Positions 28,376 to 35,940 of a DNA stretch of 64,000 bases are shown in pieces (position 1 is the first letter of the stretch; every line of letters begins with the position of its first letter). Source of the DNA: Chryseobacterium tructae (lineage in GTDB: Bacteria; Bacteroidota; Bacteroidia; Flavobacteriales; Weeksellaceae). The position numbers and the translations under genes are program-made. The notes under the pieces are model-generated. The model saw only the letters and a list, made by a program, of their open reading frames with translations, had not been told where the DNA came from and did no database searches. Where the stretch lies: the NCBI RefSeq assembly GCF_030409875.1, contig NZ_JAUFQR010000001.1:4030001-4094000 (forward strand). Direction: 5' to 3'.

Positions 28376-28449
28376 CGATCCGGACGGGACTCGAACCCGC
28401 GACCTCCGCCGTGACAGGGCGGCATTCTAACCAGCTGAACTACCGGATC
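28376..28449 (-). tRNA. tRNA-Asp (GTC), copy 3
   Basis: Identical sequence; the spacer before it is three bases longer (period 110). Confidence 0.97.
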
Positions 28450-28485
28450 AATTTTTTTAAAAAAAGAAATTGAGAAAAACTTCTG

Positions 28486-28559
28486 CGATCCGGACGGGAC
28501 TCGAACCCGCGACCTCCGCCGTGACAGGGCGGCATTCTAACCAGCTGAACTACCGGATC
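28486..28559 (-). tRNA. tRNA-Asp (GTC), copy 2
   Basis: Identical sequence; period 110 bases. Confidence 0.97.
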
Positions 28560-28592
28560 AATTTTTTTTAAAAGCAATTGAAAAACTTTTTG

Positions 28593-28666
28593 CGATCCGG
28601 ACGGGACTCGAACCCGCGACCTCCGCCGTGACAGGGCGGCATTCTAACCAGCTGAACTACCGGATC
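28593..28666 (-). tRNA. tRNA-Asp (GTC), copy 1 (promoter-proximal)
   Basis: Identical sequence; the spacer to copy 2 differs slightly from the others. It is preceded by the only promoter of the array. Confidence 0.97.
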
Positions 28667-28707
28667 ATTGTTTTTTGTTAAAGAACTTCGTTTCTTTTTC
28701 GTGGTTG

Positions 28708-28738
28708 CAAAATTACACCTTTTTTTATTACCTGCAAA
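28708..28738 (-). promoter_or_regulatory. Promoter of the tRNA-Asp array
   Basis: On the minus strand TTTG (28735-28738), 19 bases, TAATTTTG (28708-28715), about 41 bases before the first tRNA. Confidence 0.75.
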
Positions 28739-28749
28739 TTATTTTTAAA

Positions 28750-28778
28750 AAAATGCCTCCCAATCGTGGAAGGCATTC
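28750..28778 (-). terminator. Terminator of trxA
   Basis: ATGCCTTCCA pairs with the complementary arm across 28753-28778 with one or two mismatches. On the minus strand it is followed by a T run. Confidence 0.65.
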
Positions 28779-28796
28779 ATTATCAAACTTATTTTT

Positions 28797-29114
28797 TTAT
28801 AAGTGAGCGCTTAATTTTTCAGCGATTACCTCTTTTGGAGCTACACCTACTAATTTATCTACTACTTCTCCGTTCTTAAAAATAAGAACTGTAGGGATAT
28901 TTCTAATACCATACTGCATTGAAATCTCTTGGTTGTTGTCTACATCCACTTTCCCTACTACCGCTTTTCCTTCAAAATCTGATGCTACTTCTTCGATGAT
29001 TGGTCCTAAAGTTCTGCAAGGTCCACACCATACTGCCCAAAAGTCTACTAAAACGGGTTTATCTGATTTTAAAACCGTATCCTGGAATGAGCTGTCCGTA
29101 ATTTCTAAAGCCAT
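28797..29114 (-). CDS. trxA: Thioredoxin
   Basis: 105 residues, a complete thioredoxin fold with the redox motif W-C30-G-P-C33 and the cis-proline segment IRNIPTVLIFKNGE. It reduces protein disulfides in the cytoplasm. Length and motif positions are typical. It lies just downstream of the cysteine desulfurase gene but has its own -7-like element CAAAATTA (29176-29183, minus strand TAATTTTG). Confidence 0.96.
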   Translation of the reverse strand: MALEITDSSFQDTVLKSDKPVLVDFWAVWCGPCRTLGPIIEEVASDFEGKAVVGKVDVDNNQEISMQYGIRNIPTVLIFKNGEVVDKLVGVAPKEVIAEKLSAHL

Positions 29115-29202
29115 TTTTTGTTTCTTTTATTTTAATTAATATTATTTTCTTGTTTTCAATTCTTTATTGAATGTTCAAAATTACGATTTTTACATCATAA
29201 GA

Positions 29203-30377
29203 CTATCTATGCTCAACATTAGTTTTTTCTATAGCATAGTCTTTTGAAATCTCTTTTAAAGCATTCACCAATGCGTCTATATCCGCTTTTGTCGTTAAGT
29301 GACTGAAAGAGATACGCAATGGTGTACAATGATCCATTTCATCTTCAGAAAGAACCATCATCATCACCATAGAAGGTTTAGATGCACCAGAAGAGCATGC
29401 ACTTCCCTGAGAAATTGCAATTCCTTTCATATCCAACTGAAGACCAATTAATGGGTTTTTATAAGGCAATAAAGCACTTAATACCGTATAAAGACTATTT
29501 TCCTTTTCAGCACTTCTTCCATTGAATTTTATCCCCTCAATTTCAGCAGATAGCCTTTCGATAGCATAGTCTTTAATATCTTGCATATAGTTGGTATATT
29601 CCTCTATATTATTCAAAGCAAGCTCCAATGCTTTTCCTAGTCCTACAATACCACAAACATTCTCAGTTCCTGCTCTAAGGCTTCTTTCCTGAGGTCCTCC
29701 TGTAATGATTCCTTTCAATCCTGTTGCCTTTCTGATGAAAGCAAAGCCGGAGCCTTTAGGTCCATGAAATTTATGGGCACTGCAAGAAGCAAAATCTACC
29801 GGGATATCAGATAAATCAAGCTGCATATGAGCCATCGTTTGCACCGTATCTGAATGGAAAGAGCATTATGCTCTTTACAAAGCACAGCTACCTTTTTAAG
29901 ACCAATAAGATTTCCTATTTCGTTGTTGGCATGCATTAAGCTTACCAATGTTTTTTTATCTGAAGATTTTAATAACTCCTCTAATTTATTAAGATCAATA
30001 TCTCCTTTTTCATTAGGGCGGATATAATTTACTTCTACTCCTTTTCTCGCTTTCATATCCAGAATACTTTCAGAAACACATTTATGTTCCAAAGGTGAAC
30101 TGATGATTCTTTCTACTCCAAGATGCTCTACCGAGGATTTGATAATCATATTATTGGATTCTGTTCCACAAGAAGTGAAAATGATTTCAGCAGGAGTTAC
30201 ATGAAGATAGTCTGCAACCTGTCTTCTTACATTTTCAATAAGGATTTTGGCTTCCTGCCCAAAGCTATGAGTTGAAGACGGGTTTCCGAAGTTCATCTTC
30301 ATCGTACCAACCATTGCATCTATAACTTCTTCTGCAAGCGGAGTGGTTGCGGCATTATCTAAATATATTTTATCCAT
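29203..30377 (-). CDS. Cysteine desulfurase, IscS/NifS type (frameshifted)
   Basis: A PLP enzyme that takes sulfur from cysteine for iron-sulfur clusters and tRNA thiolation. The first frame has LDNAATTPL and LMHANNEIGN; the second has CSAHKFHGPKGSGF (PLP lysine) and GSACSSG (active cysteine). The break is in the A run at 29858-29860: one more T on the coding strand gives N-A-L-F-H-S-D-T-V-Q. Restored length is 391 residues. The start at 30377 (MDKIYLDNAATTP) is preferred over an upstream ATG that lies inside the preceding gene. It begins two bases after the PrcB-like gene ends. Confidence 0.9.
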
Positions 30378-30379
30378 TG

Positions 30380-30856
30380 TTATTTTGAATATTTTAATTC
30401 TACGGAGGTAAACTGGTAATCTGTGGGAACAGTAAAAATAAACCAAGGGTTGGAAAGAACCTGAATTTCCATGCCTCCAGGAGTAGACTCTCTACCCGGC
30501 ACTTCTACATATAAAATATTGTTCTTTACAGACACCCCTTTAATTTCATTAATAGTGTGGCTGCCTGATCTGAAGCTTCCCAGATTGTATAAAACAACCT
30601 TTTTATCTTTTGGAAACTTTGGATAGTTAGTTGCAGGAGCTTTCCCTTCTTCTACAAGTTCAAAATCACTTTTTCCCAGAGCAACATATTCTTTTTCATC
30701 TTTTATGATCCTAAAGCCAGGCTGCTCAGTTCCTCCCTGAGAATTAGACACCAGAAGTTCTGCTTTTTGCTGCATCTCAGACGTTTTTTGTGAGGATGAT
30801 GTTGTACTTGCGCAGCTCATCAGGATAGCTGTACATGCAATTAACAAACTTTTCAT
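30380..30856 (-). CDS. PrcB-like C-terminal domain lipoprotein
   Basis: 158 residues with a lipobox (LMSCAST). Residues about 90-155 contain VVLYNLGSFRSGSHTINEI and VEVPGRESTPGGMEIQVLSNPWFIFTVP, the pattern of the PrcB_C domain first seen in a spirochaete protease complex. A role in the envelope is likely; a protease partner is not evident nearby. It sits between the HAD phosphatase and cysteine desulfurase genes in one direction with short gaps. Confidence 0.78.
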   Translation of the reverse strand: MKSLLIACTAILMSCASTTSSSQKTSEMQQKAELLVSNSQGGTEQPGFRIIKDEKEYVALGKSDFELVEEGKAPATNYPKFPKDKKVVLYNLGSFRSGSHTINEIKGVSVKNNILYVEVPGRESTPGGMEIQVLSNPWFIFTVPTDYQFTSVELKYSK

Positions 30857-30880
30857 TTTTTACACTTTTATCACCCAAAA

Positions 30881-31468
30881 TTAGTGAAAAAATTGGTAAT
30901 GTCCCTCATTTGCCCATTTCAACATTGGCTTATCTCCGGATGTATCACCAAATGCAATAATTTTATCATACCTAGAATCGTGGATTTCTTCCTTTATTCT
31001 CACCAGTTTTTCTTTCCCGTTGCAATTTTTTCCGATGAAGTTTCCTGTGAAAATACCGTTCTTGAACTCGGCTTTGGTAGAAACGAGTTGCATTTTCAAT
31101 ACCTCGGCAAAAGGTTTTACCCAGATATCTAAAGAGGCTGTTACTAATAAACTTTGTGTATTATTCCTATCGATATTTTGAATAAAATCCAGGGCATTTT
31201 CCCTTACAATTTTAGGATAATGCAATTCAAAAAACTGTTTGGATTTCAATTCTATTTTTTCCTGAGTCTGTCCTTTTAAAATGGATCCGATAAAACTTTT
31301 CTTTACTTTTTCCGTTTCTGCCAGCTTCAGCTTCAGCAAAATAAAAAGCGGTACATGTCTTAAAAATTGTATTCTATATTTTGTAGAGTCGTAGAATTTA
31401 AGATACATAAACATAGTATCTTTATACGTTAGGGTTCCGTCAAAATCAAAACAATACAATTTTTTCAT
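30881..31468 (-). CDS. HAD-IB family phosphatase in a DprE1/DprE2 operon
   Basis: 195 residues with the haloacid dehalogenase motifs: nucleophile DFDGTLT (residues 8-14), VTAS motif II, GKEK with the motif III lysine, and FGDTSGDKPML motif IV. The helical cap is of the SerB-like (IB) type. It follows the DprE2 gene by three bases and is the last gene of the operon. In the mycobacterial pathway a phosphatase must remove the 5'-phosphate from polyprenyl-phosphoryl-phosphoribose; this enzyme is a good candidate for that step (inference). Confidence 0.85.
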   Translation of the reverse strand: MKKLYCFDFDGTLTYKDTMFMYLKFYDSTKYRIQFLRHVPLFILLKLKLAETEKVKKSFIGSILKGQTQEKIELKSKQFFELHYPKIVRENALDFIQNIDRNNTQSLLVTASLDIWVKPFAEVLKMQLVSTKAEFKNGIFTGNFIGKNCNGKEKLVRIKEEIHDSRYDKIIAFGDTSGDKPMLKWANEGHYQFFH

Positions 31469-31471
31469 TTT

Positions 31472-32196
31472 TTAAAGCTTTAACTTTTTAAATATAAACT
31501 CAGGGATATTCCTGATAATCATCATAATAATATTCCAAATCGGCAAAACATATGCCACGTTCTTTTGTTTTTTGAACGCTTTATAAATACAAGCTGCTGC
31601 CTGTTTAGGAGTAGCCGTTAATTTTGGATTTAAAGGCAGACCTTCTGTCATTTTAGTTGCCATAAATCCAGGTTTTACCGTCAATACATGTACTTTTTTA
31701 CTGAAAAGGTAATTTCTAAGTCCACTCAGGTAAGCTGTAAAAGCAGCTTTTGCACTTCCATAAATAAAATTACTCTGTCTTCCACGATCTCCTGCTACTG
31801 ATGAAAGTCCGATGATCGTTCCAGACCTTCTGTTTTCAAATTTATGAGCAAAATAGTTCATTACCGGAATCAGTTTAGAATAATTGATATTAATAATACG
31901 TTCTGTATTCTTGTTATCATACAATCCTTCCTCCGTCCCTTCACCCAAATATCCTACGGCACAAATAATACATTTGAATTGATATAATCAAATCTGTTGT
32001 AATCTATTTCTTTCATCAGATCTAATTCTATTACTTCAGACTGTTGTAGAAATTTCACATCAATATGTTTTGCAAATCTTTCTGTCGTTTCTTTATTTGA
32101 GGTAAAAAGATAGATTTTTTCAAACTTTTCTCCTTCCTGAAGTGCTTTTTCCACAAAAGCCTGTGCTACTTCAGATGTACTTCCCAGGACTATCAT
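31472..32196 (-). CDS. DprE2-like short-chain dehydrogenase (frameshifted)
   Basis: A short-chain dehydrogenase of 241 residues once repaired. The N-terminal frame has the Rossmann motif VLGSTSEVAQAF; the second has SSVAGDRGRQSNFIYGSAK with the catalytic Tyr-x3-Lys and ends with MMIIRNIPEFIFKKLKL. These segments match mycobacterial DprE2, which reduces the 2'-keto intermediate made by DprE1 to give polyprenyl-phosphoryl-arabinose. The break is near 31980: one more base gives D-Y-I-Q-F-K-C-I-I-C-A-V-G-Y-L-G. The start overlaps the DprE1 stop by one base. Confidence 0.85.
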
Positions 32197-33515
32197 TATG
32201 AATTGTTGTTTAAGATTCTTTTGTGCTGTAAAGACACAAATTTAGGACTTCGAATGTTTTTCAGGTAATTGGTTAATGAAGATCTGCTCATACTATCTTT
32301 AGTCAAATAAATCCTTCCTCCAAACTCCTGAACAATACTATCAAGCTGATCCACCAGCTTTTTCAGTTTTGAATTTACTTTAAAATCCAATGCCAATGTA
32401 TACCCTTCCACAGGGAAAGAATTGTAAGCTTCCGGATTGTTTTTTCCAAAAAGTTTTAAAACTGCCAAGAACGAACCATTACCACTTTTGGCAATCGTTT
32501 CAAGAATTCTTTTCATTCCTTCTTTTCCTGCTTCTTTTGGAATCACCATTTGGTATTGTATAAAACCAGATTTTCCATAGATTTTATTCCACTCATTTAT
32601 GGCATCTAAAGGATAGAAAAACGTTTCGTAATCGATAAAGCTTTTTACTTCTTTCTTAGATTGTTTTTTATAATAGAGCCAGTTGAAAATCTTTACTGTC
32701 AAAGCATTTAATACGAATCCCGGAAAGTAGAACGGAATAGTAGGCTGTAATTTACCCTTTAATCGTAAAGGTGATTTGGCCATATTCTGAGGCAATTCGT
32801 GCTGGAAAGCATGCTCTCCTCTCATCAGAATACTCCTTCCTATATTATTTCCTTTCTGAAGACAATCGATCCAGGCTACGGTATACGTCCAGCTTTCACT
32901 TTCGTCAAACAGTTTAAAGATTTCATCAAGATTCTCTGCTTTGATACTTTCCTGACGGATATAAGCAGATTCTATATTTTTAAGTTTAAATTTTGCAGTC
33001 AGAATGATTCCTGTAAGTCCCATACCACCAATAGTAGCCCAGAACTTTTCTGCATTTTCTTCTCTTGAACAGGTAATGATCTCTCCGTTTTCCACCATCA
33101 GCTTGAATTCCAATACATATTCTGAAAAACAGCCTTCTGCATGGTGGTTCTTCCCGTGTACATCTGAAGCAATAGCTCCACCTATGGAAACAAACTTTGT
33201 TCCCGGAGTTACGTACAGGAAATATCCTTGCGGAACTGATATTTCAAGCACATCCGAAAGCAATACTCCGGATTCGCATTCTATAATCCCGTTCAAACGG
33301 TCGAAACTGATGAATTTATTTAATTTCTTGGTGGAAAATATGGATTCCCCCAATGAAGCATCTCCATAACATCTTCCGTTTCCTCTTGCAATAACTTCAT
33401 TGTGATTGAGTACGAATTCTTTTATGTTTTTGAAGCTGTCTTCAGATCTCATTTCTTTTTCTACAACCGGGTAGTTACCCCAGTTTGTAACTTTCTGTGT
33501 GAAATTTGGCTTCAT
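32196..33515 (-). CDS. DprE1-like decaprenylphosphoryl-ribose oxidase
   Basis: 439 residues. An FAD-binding (PCMH/VAO-type) domain contains RGNGRCYGDAS and TPGTKFVSIGGAIASDVHGKNHH, both close to DprE1 of Mycobacterium tuberculosis. The C-terminal part has GRIYLTKDS with the catalytic lysine conserved. DprE1 oxidises the 2'-hydroxyl of polyprenyl-phosphoryl-ribose. The position of mycobacterial Cys387 (GWNICVDF) reads GYTLALDF, so the cysteine that benzothiazinones modify is an alanine. The gene overlaps UbiA by four bases and DprE2 by one. Confidence 0.9.
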   Translation of the reverse strand: MKPNFTQKVTNWGNYPVVEKEMRSEDSFKNIKEFVLNHNEVIARGNGRCYGDASLGESIFSTKKLNKFISFDRLNGIIECESGVLLSDVLEISVPQGYFLYVTPGTKFVSIGGAIASDVHGKNHHAEGCFSEYVLEFKLMVENGEIITCSREENAEKFWATIGGMGLTGIILTAKFKLKNIESAYIRQESIKAENLDEIFKLFDESESWTYTVAWIDCLQKGNNIGRSILMRGEHAFQHELPQNMAKSPLRLKGKLQPTIPFYFPGFVLNALTVKIFNWLYYKKQSKKEVKSFIDYETFFYPLDAINEWNKIYGKSGFIQYQMVIPKEAGKEGMKRILETIAKSGNGSFLAVLKLFGKNNPEAYNSFPVEGYTLALDFKVNSKLKKLVDQLDSIVQEFGGRIYLTKDSMSRSSLTNYLKNIRSPKFVSLQHKRILNNNS

Positions 33516-34399
33516 TTCTTAAAGTAAATTTGAATTAAAAATGTGGCCACCCAAAGTAATAAAGTAACCTGTATATAACGGTCTCTGTACACAATTTTTG
33601 TGGGAGATTCTGTTCTATTGTACACTAATGTCTGCTGAAGATATCTTAAAAGAGCAAATACAACGAAAACTACTGTATAAAATACTCTTTCATGGAATCT
33701 TGCCTGAACTTCCGGTGAAAGGGTAAACATCAGATAACAAACAATAGCCAGTGTAATAGAAATAGATAAAGCAATATCTGCAAATTGTACATTATACCCA
33801 TCCAAAGCTTTTCTTGTTTTTCCAGAAACCTGAGCATTGATAAGCTCTCCTCTCCTTTTTCCGATAGCGAGTACCAGTGCCAGTACAAAAGTCAGTAAGA
33901 TCGCCCATTGTGAGATACTAATTCCTGTAATGTAACCGCCTGCCAGAACACGAAGTACAAATCCTATAGCAATAATAAAAATGTCAATAATTGGGACATG
34001 TTTGAGTCTGAATGTGTATGCAAGGTTCATCACCACATAAAAAGCAATAATGGTAGCAAATTTCCATAGTGGCTGATGAAAATACATTTGAGCAAAGCCT
34101 ACAAAAGCAATATCTGCAATTACAAGCCCAATCAGAATTCCTATTGCTGTAGATTTTGAAATGGCACCACTTGCCAAAGGACGTTTTCTTTTTTCAGGAT
34201 GTTGCCTATCTGCGTCAATATCATTATAATCATTAAGAATATAAACAACACTTGCAGCAAAAGAGAAAATGATAAAAGCAAAGATACTTTTGGTAAGTAA
34301 ATCCAAATTGGTAATATTACCAGAGAAAAATAGGGGCACAAATACAAAAAGGTTTTTTACCCATTGCTCTACTCGAAGTAGTTTTAAATATTTCTTCAT
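33512..34399 (-). CDS. UbiA-family decaprenyl-phosphate phosphoribosyltransferase (DPPR synthase)
   Basis: 295 residues with about nine membrane helices. The first aspartate motif NDYNDIDADRQHPEKRKRP and the second, YTFRLKHVPIIDIF, match mycobacterial UbiA (Rv3806c), which moves phosphoribose from PRPP to a polyprenyl phosphate, rather than quinone-type UbiA enzymes. The N-terminal VEQWVKNLFVFVPL is also shared. It is the first gene of a four-gene operon with DprE1, DprE2 and HAD phosphatase homologues. Confidence 0.9.
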   Translation of the reverse strand: MKKYLKLLRVEQWVKNLFVFVPLFFSGNITNLDLLTKSIFAFIIFSFAASVVYILNDYNDIDADRQHPEKRKRPLASGAISKSTAIGILIGLVIADIAFVGFAQMYFHQPLWKFATIIAFYVVMNLAYTFRLKHVPIIDIFIIAIGFVLRVLAGGYITGISISQWAILLTFVLALVLAIGKRRGELINAQVSGKTRKALDGYNVQFADIALSISITLAIVCYLMFTLSPEVQARFHERVFYTVVFVVFALLRYLQQTLVYNRTESPTKIVYRDRYIQVTLLLWVATFLIQIYFKK

Positions 34400-34458
34400 T
34401 TACGTTATTTCGATTACAAAAATAATAAATTAAAAATTGACAGGTATAAAAATACAAA

Positions 34459-34478
34459 AAAAACCGCCGGGGCGGTCT
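34459..34478 (-). terminator. Terminator of the OmpA-type gene
   Basis: ACCGC pairs with GCGGT (34464-34476 region). On the minus strand a run of about eight T residues follows. Confidence 0.7.
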
Positions 34479-34507
34479 TTTACGAAAATATTTATATATT
34501 AAATTAA

Positions 34508-35197
34508 TTACTGCCCTTGCTTGGCATCATTAATCATTTTTTCATTTGCAGTAATAGCGAATTCAACTCTTCTGTTTTTAGCTCTTCCTTCGTCTGTATC
34601 GTTGCTAGCAACCGGCATATTTTTACCTTCACCTTTAGTGAACATTCTGCTTCCTGCCAATCCTTTTCCTACTAAATAAGCCTTTACAGCATCTGCTCTT
34701 CTTTGAGAAAGCGCCACGTTATAAGCATCTTTACCTACGCTGTCTGTGTGACCATAGATATTGATATTGGTATCTGGATTATCAACCAATACTTTAGCTA
34801 ATTTATCTAAATTATTTTGAGCAACAGAAGTAAGGTTTGAAGAGTCGAAAGCAAAGTTTACGATACTTTCATTCATCGTCACTTTAATACCGTCTCCTAC
34901 TCTTTCAACCTGAGCACCTGGTAAAGTTTCTTTAATATCTTTTGCCTGCTTATCCATTTTGTTACCGATAACGTTACCTGCAACACCTCCGATAATACCA
35001 CCTAATACAGCACCAATAGCACCGTTACCACCTCTTCCTACATTATTTCCAAGGATACCACCTAGTACAGCACCTGAAGCAACTCCTACAGCAGTACCTC
35101 TTTGTTGGTGATTTGAATTTTGAACTGCTTCACAACTTGTCAATAATAATGCTGATGACAAGAAAAGAGCTCCTACGTATGTTTTAGTAAATTTCAT
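34508..35197 (-). CDS. OmpA-family lipoprotein with glycine-zipper region
   Basis: 229 residues. A lipobox (LLTSC) is followed by a glycine-rich segment (about 35-85, GAVLGGILGNNVGRGG, AVLGGIIGGVAGNVIG) that can insert as a glycine zipper. Residues about 110-220 form an OmpA-like peptidoglycan-binding domain (NINIYGHTDSVG, LSQRRADAVKAYLVGKG, NRRVEF). It is likely an envelope anchor linking outer membrane and peptidoglycan. It is 25 bases downstream of the lipocalin-like gene and probably shares its transcript. Confidence 0.92.
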   Translation of the reverse strand: MKFTKTYVGALFLSSALLLTSCEAVQNSNHQQRGTAVGVASGAVLGGILGNNVGRGGNGAIGAVLGGIIGGVAGNVIGNKMDKQAKDIKETLPGAQVERVGDGIKVTMNESIVNFAFDSSNLTSVAQNNLDKLAKVLVDNPDTNINIYGHTDSVGKDAYNVALSQRRADAVKAYLVGKGLAGSRMFTKGEGKNMPVASNDTDEGRAKNRRVEFAITANEKMINDAKQGQ

Positions 35198-35222
35198 TTT
35201 TTTTATCTTTTATGTTATTTAA

Positions 35223-35714
35223 TTATTTCATTCCAGTTCTTTCGAAATTGTAAACAACTTTTACATTTCCGCCTTCAAATGGAACGTCTTGCTGAAGTGA
35301 AAACTGATCTGTGTTTTGGTTGATTACCGATAAAGTATACCCCGCAGTATTCTGTTTTGCTTTTGTACCTGCAAGAACTTTCTTAAACATAAATGTATCA
35401 CCGTTTTTTATTTCAAACTTGATAGGCTGTGTAATTGCCGGGCAGCTTCCGCCTCCGTTCAGAGTATAAGCCCCTGTCCAGTTGTTAGGAATTAATCTCC
35501 AATGACTTCCTACGAAGCACTGTGCATCTGCACCTTCGTCAAAAGGCTTAATTTTATACCCTTTATCGTAGTCTATGCTCACAATCTGCCAATCTCCTTT
35601 TAATTTAAGAAAATCAGCTCTTTGATTTTGAGATGTAGCTGCTTTATTCACAGAGGAACAAGACACTGCAAAAAGTGATGTTCCTAACATCCCTGCAAGT
35701 AGTAACTTTTTCAT
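35223..35714 (-). CDS. Lipocalin-like lipoprotein
   Basis: 163 residues with a lipobox (FAVSCSS). The mature part has the lipocalin-type opening LKGDWQIVSIDYDKGYKIKPF and a series of short strands ending VKVVYNFERTG. Two cysteines (AQCFVGSHW and GGSCPAITQP) may form a disulfide. The family binds small hydrophobic ligands in some members; the ligand is unknown. It precedes the OmpA-family gene. Confidence 0.8.
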   Translation of the reverse strand: MKKLLLAGMLGTSLFAVSCSSVNKAATSQNQRADFLKLKGDWQIVSIDYDKGYKIKPFDEGADAQCFVGSHWRLIPNNWTGAYTLNGGGSCPAITQPIKFEIKNGDTFMFKKVLAGTKAKQNTAGYTLSVINQNTDQFSLQQDVPFEGGNVKVVYNFERTGMK

Positions 35715-35780
35715 TTTGTTGTTTATTATTTTGTTACAATAAAGTTACAAAAAACCGTGCCAAAATTGTATTTAAAAAAT

Positions 35781-35810
35781 AAAAAAGTCCGAAAAATTTC
35801 GGACTTTTTT
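35781..35810. terminator. Terminator of the S8 protease gene
   Basis: A perfect 14-base stem AAAAAAGTCCGAAA / TTTCGGACTTTTTT with a two- to four-base loop. It can act in both directions and lies downstream of the protease gene. Confidence 0.85.
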
Positions 35811-35940
35811 ATTAGCTATTTAAAAATGAATATTTTAACTATTTTTTTGAAAATAACAAAACAGTATGCAATCACGCTCTAACCGCTAGAGCACTGTACT
35901 CCATATTGATAAAACGGATATCATAATCATTTATGAATAA

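Noticed and set aside
28021..28738. CRISPR-like array
   Set aside because: The repeats are 74 bases, fold as tRNA-Asp, and the spacers are almost identical. It is a tRNA array, not CRISPR.
35866..35902. tRNA-like sequence with a D-arm-like stretch (minus strand GGTTAGAGC)
   Set aside because: Only a D-arm-like hairpin is present. No anticodon arm or T arm follows, and spacing to the supposed acceptor end is off by one base. At most a remnant.
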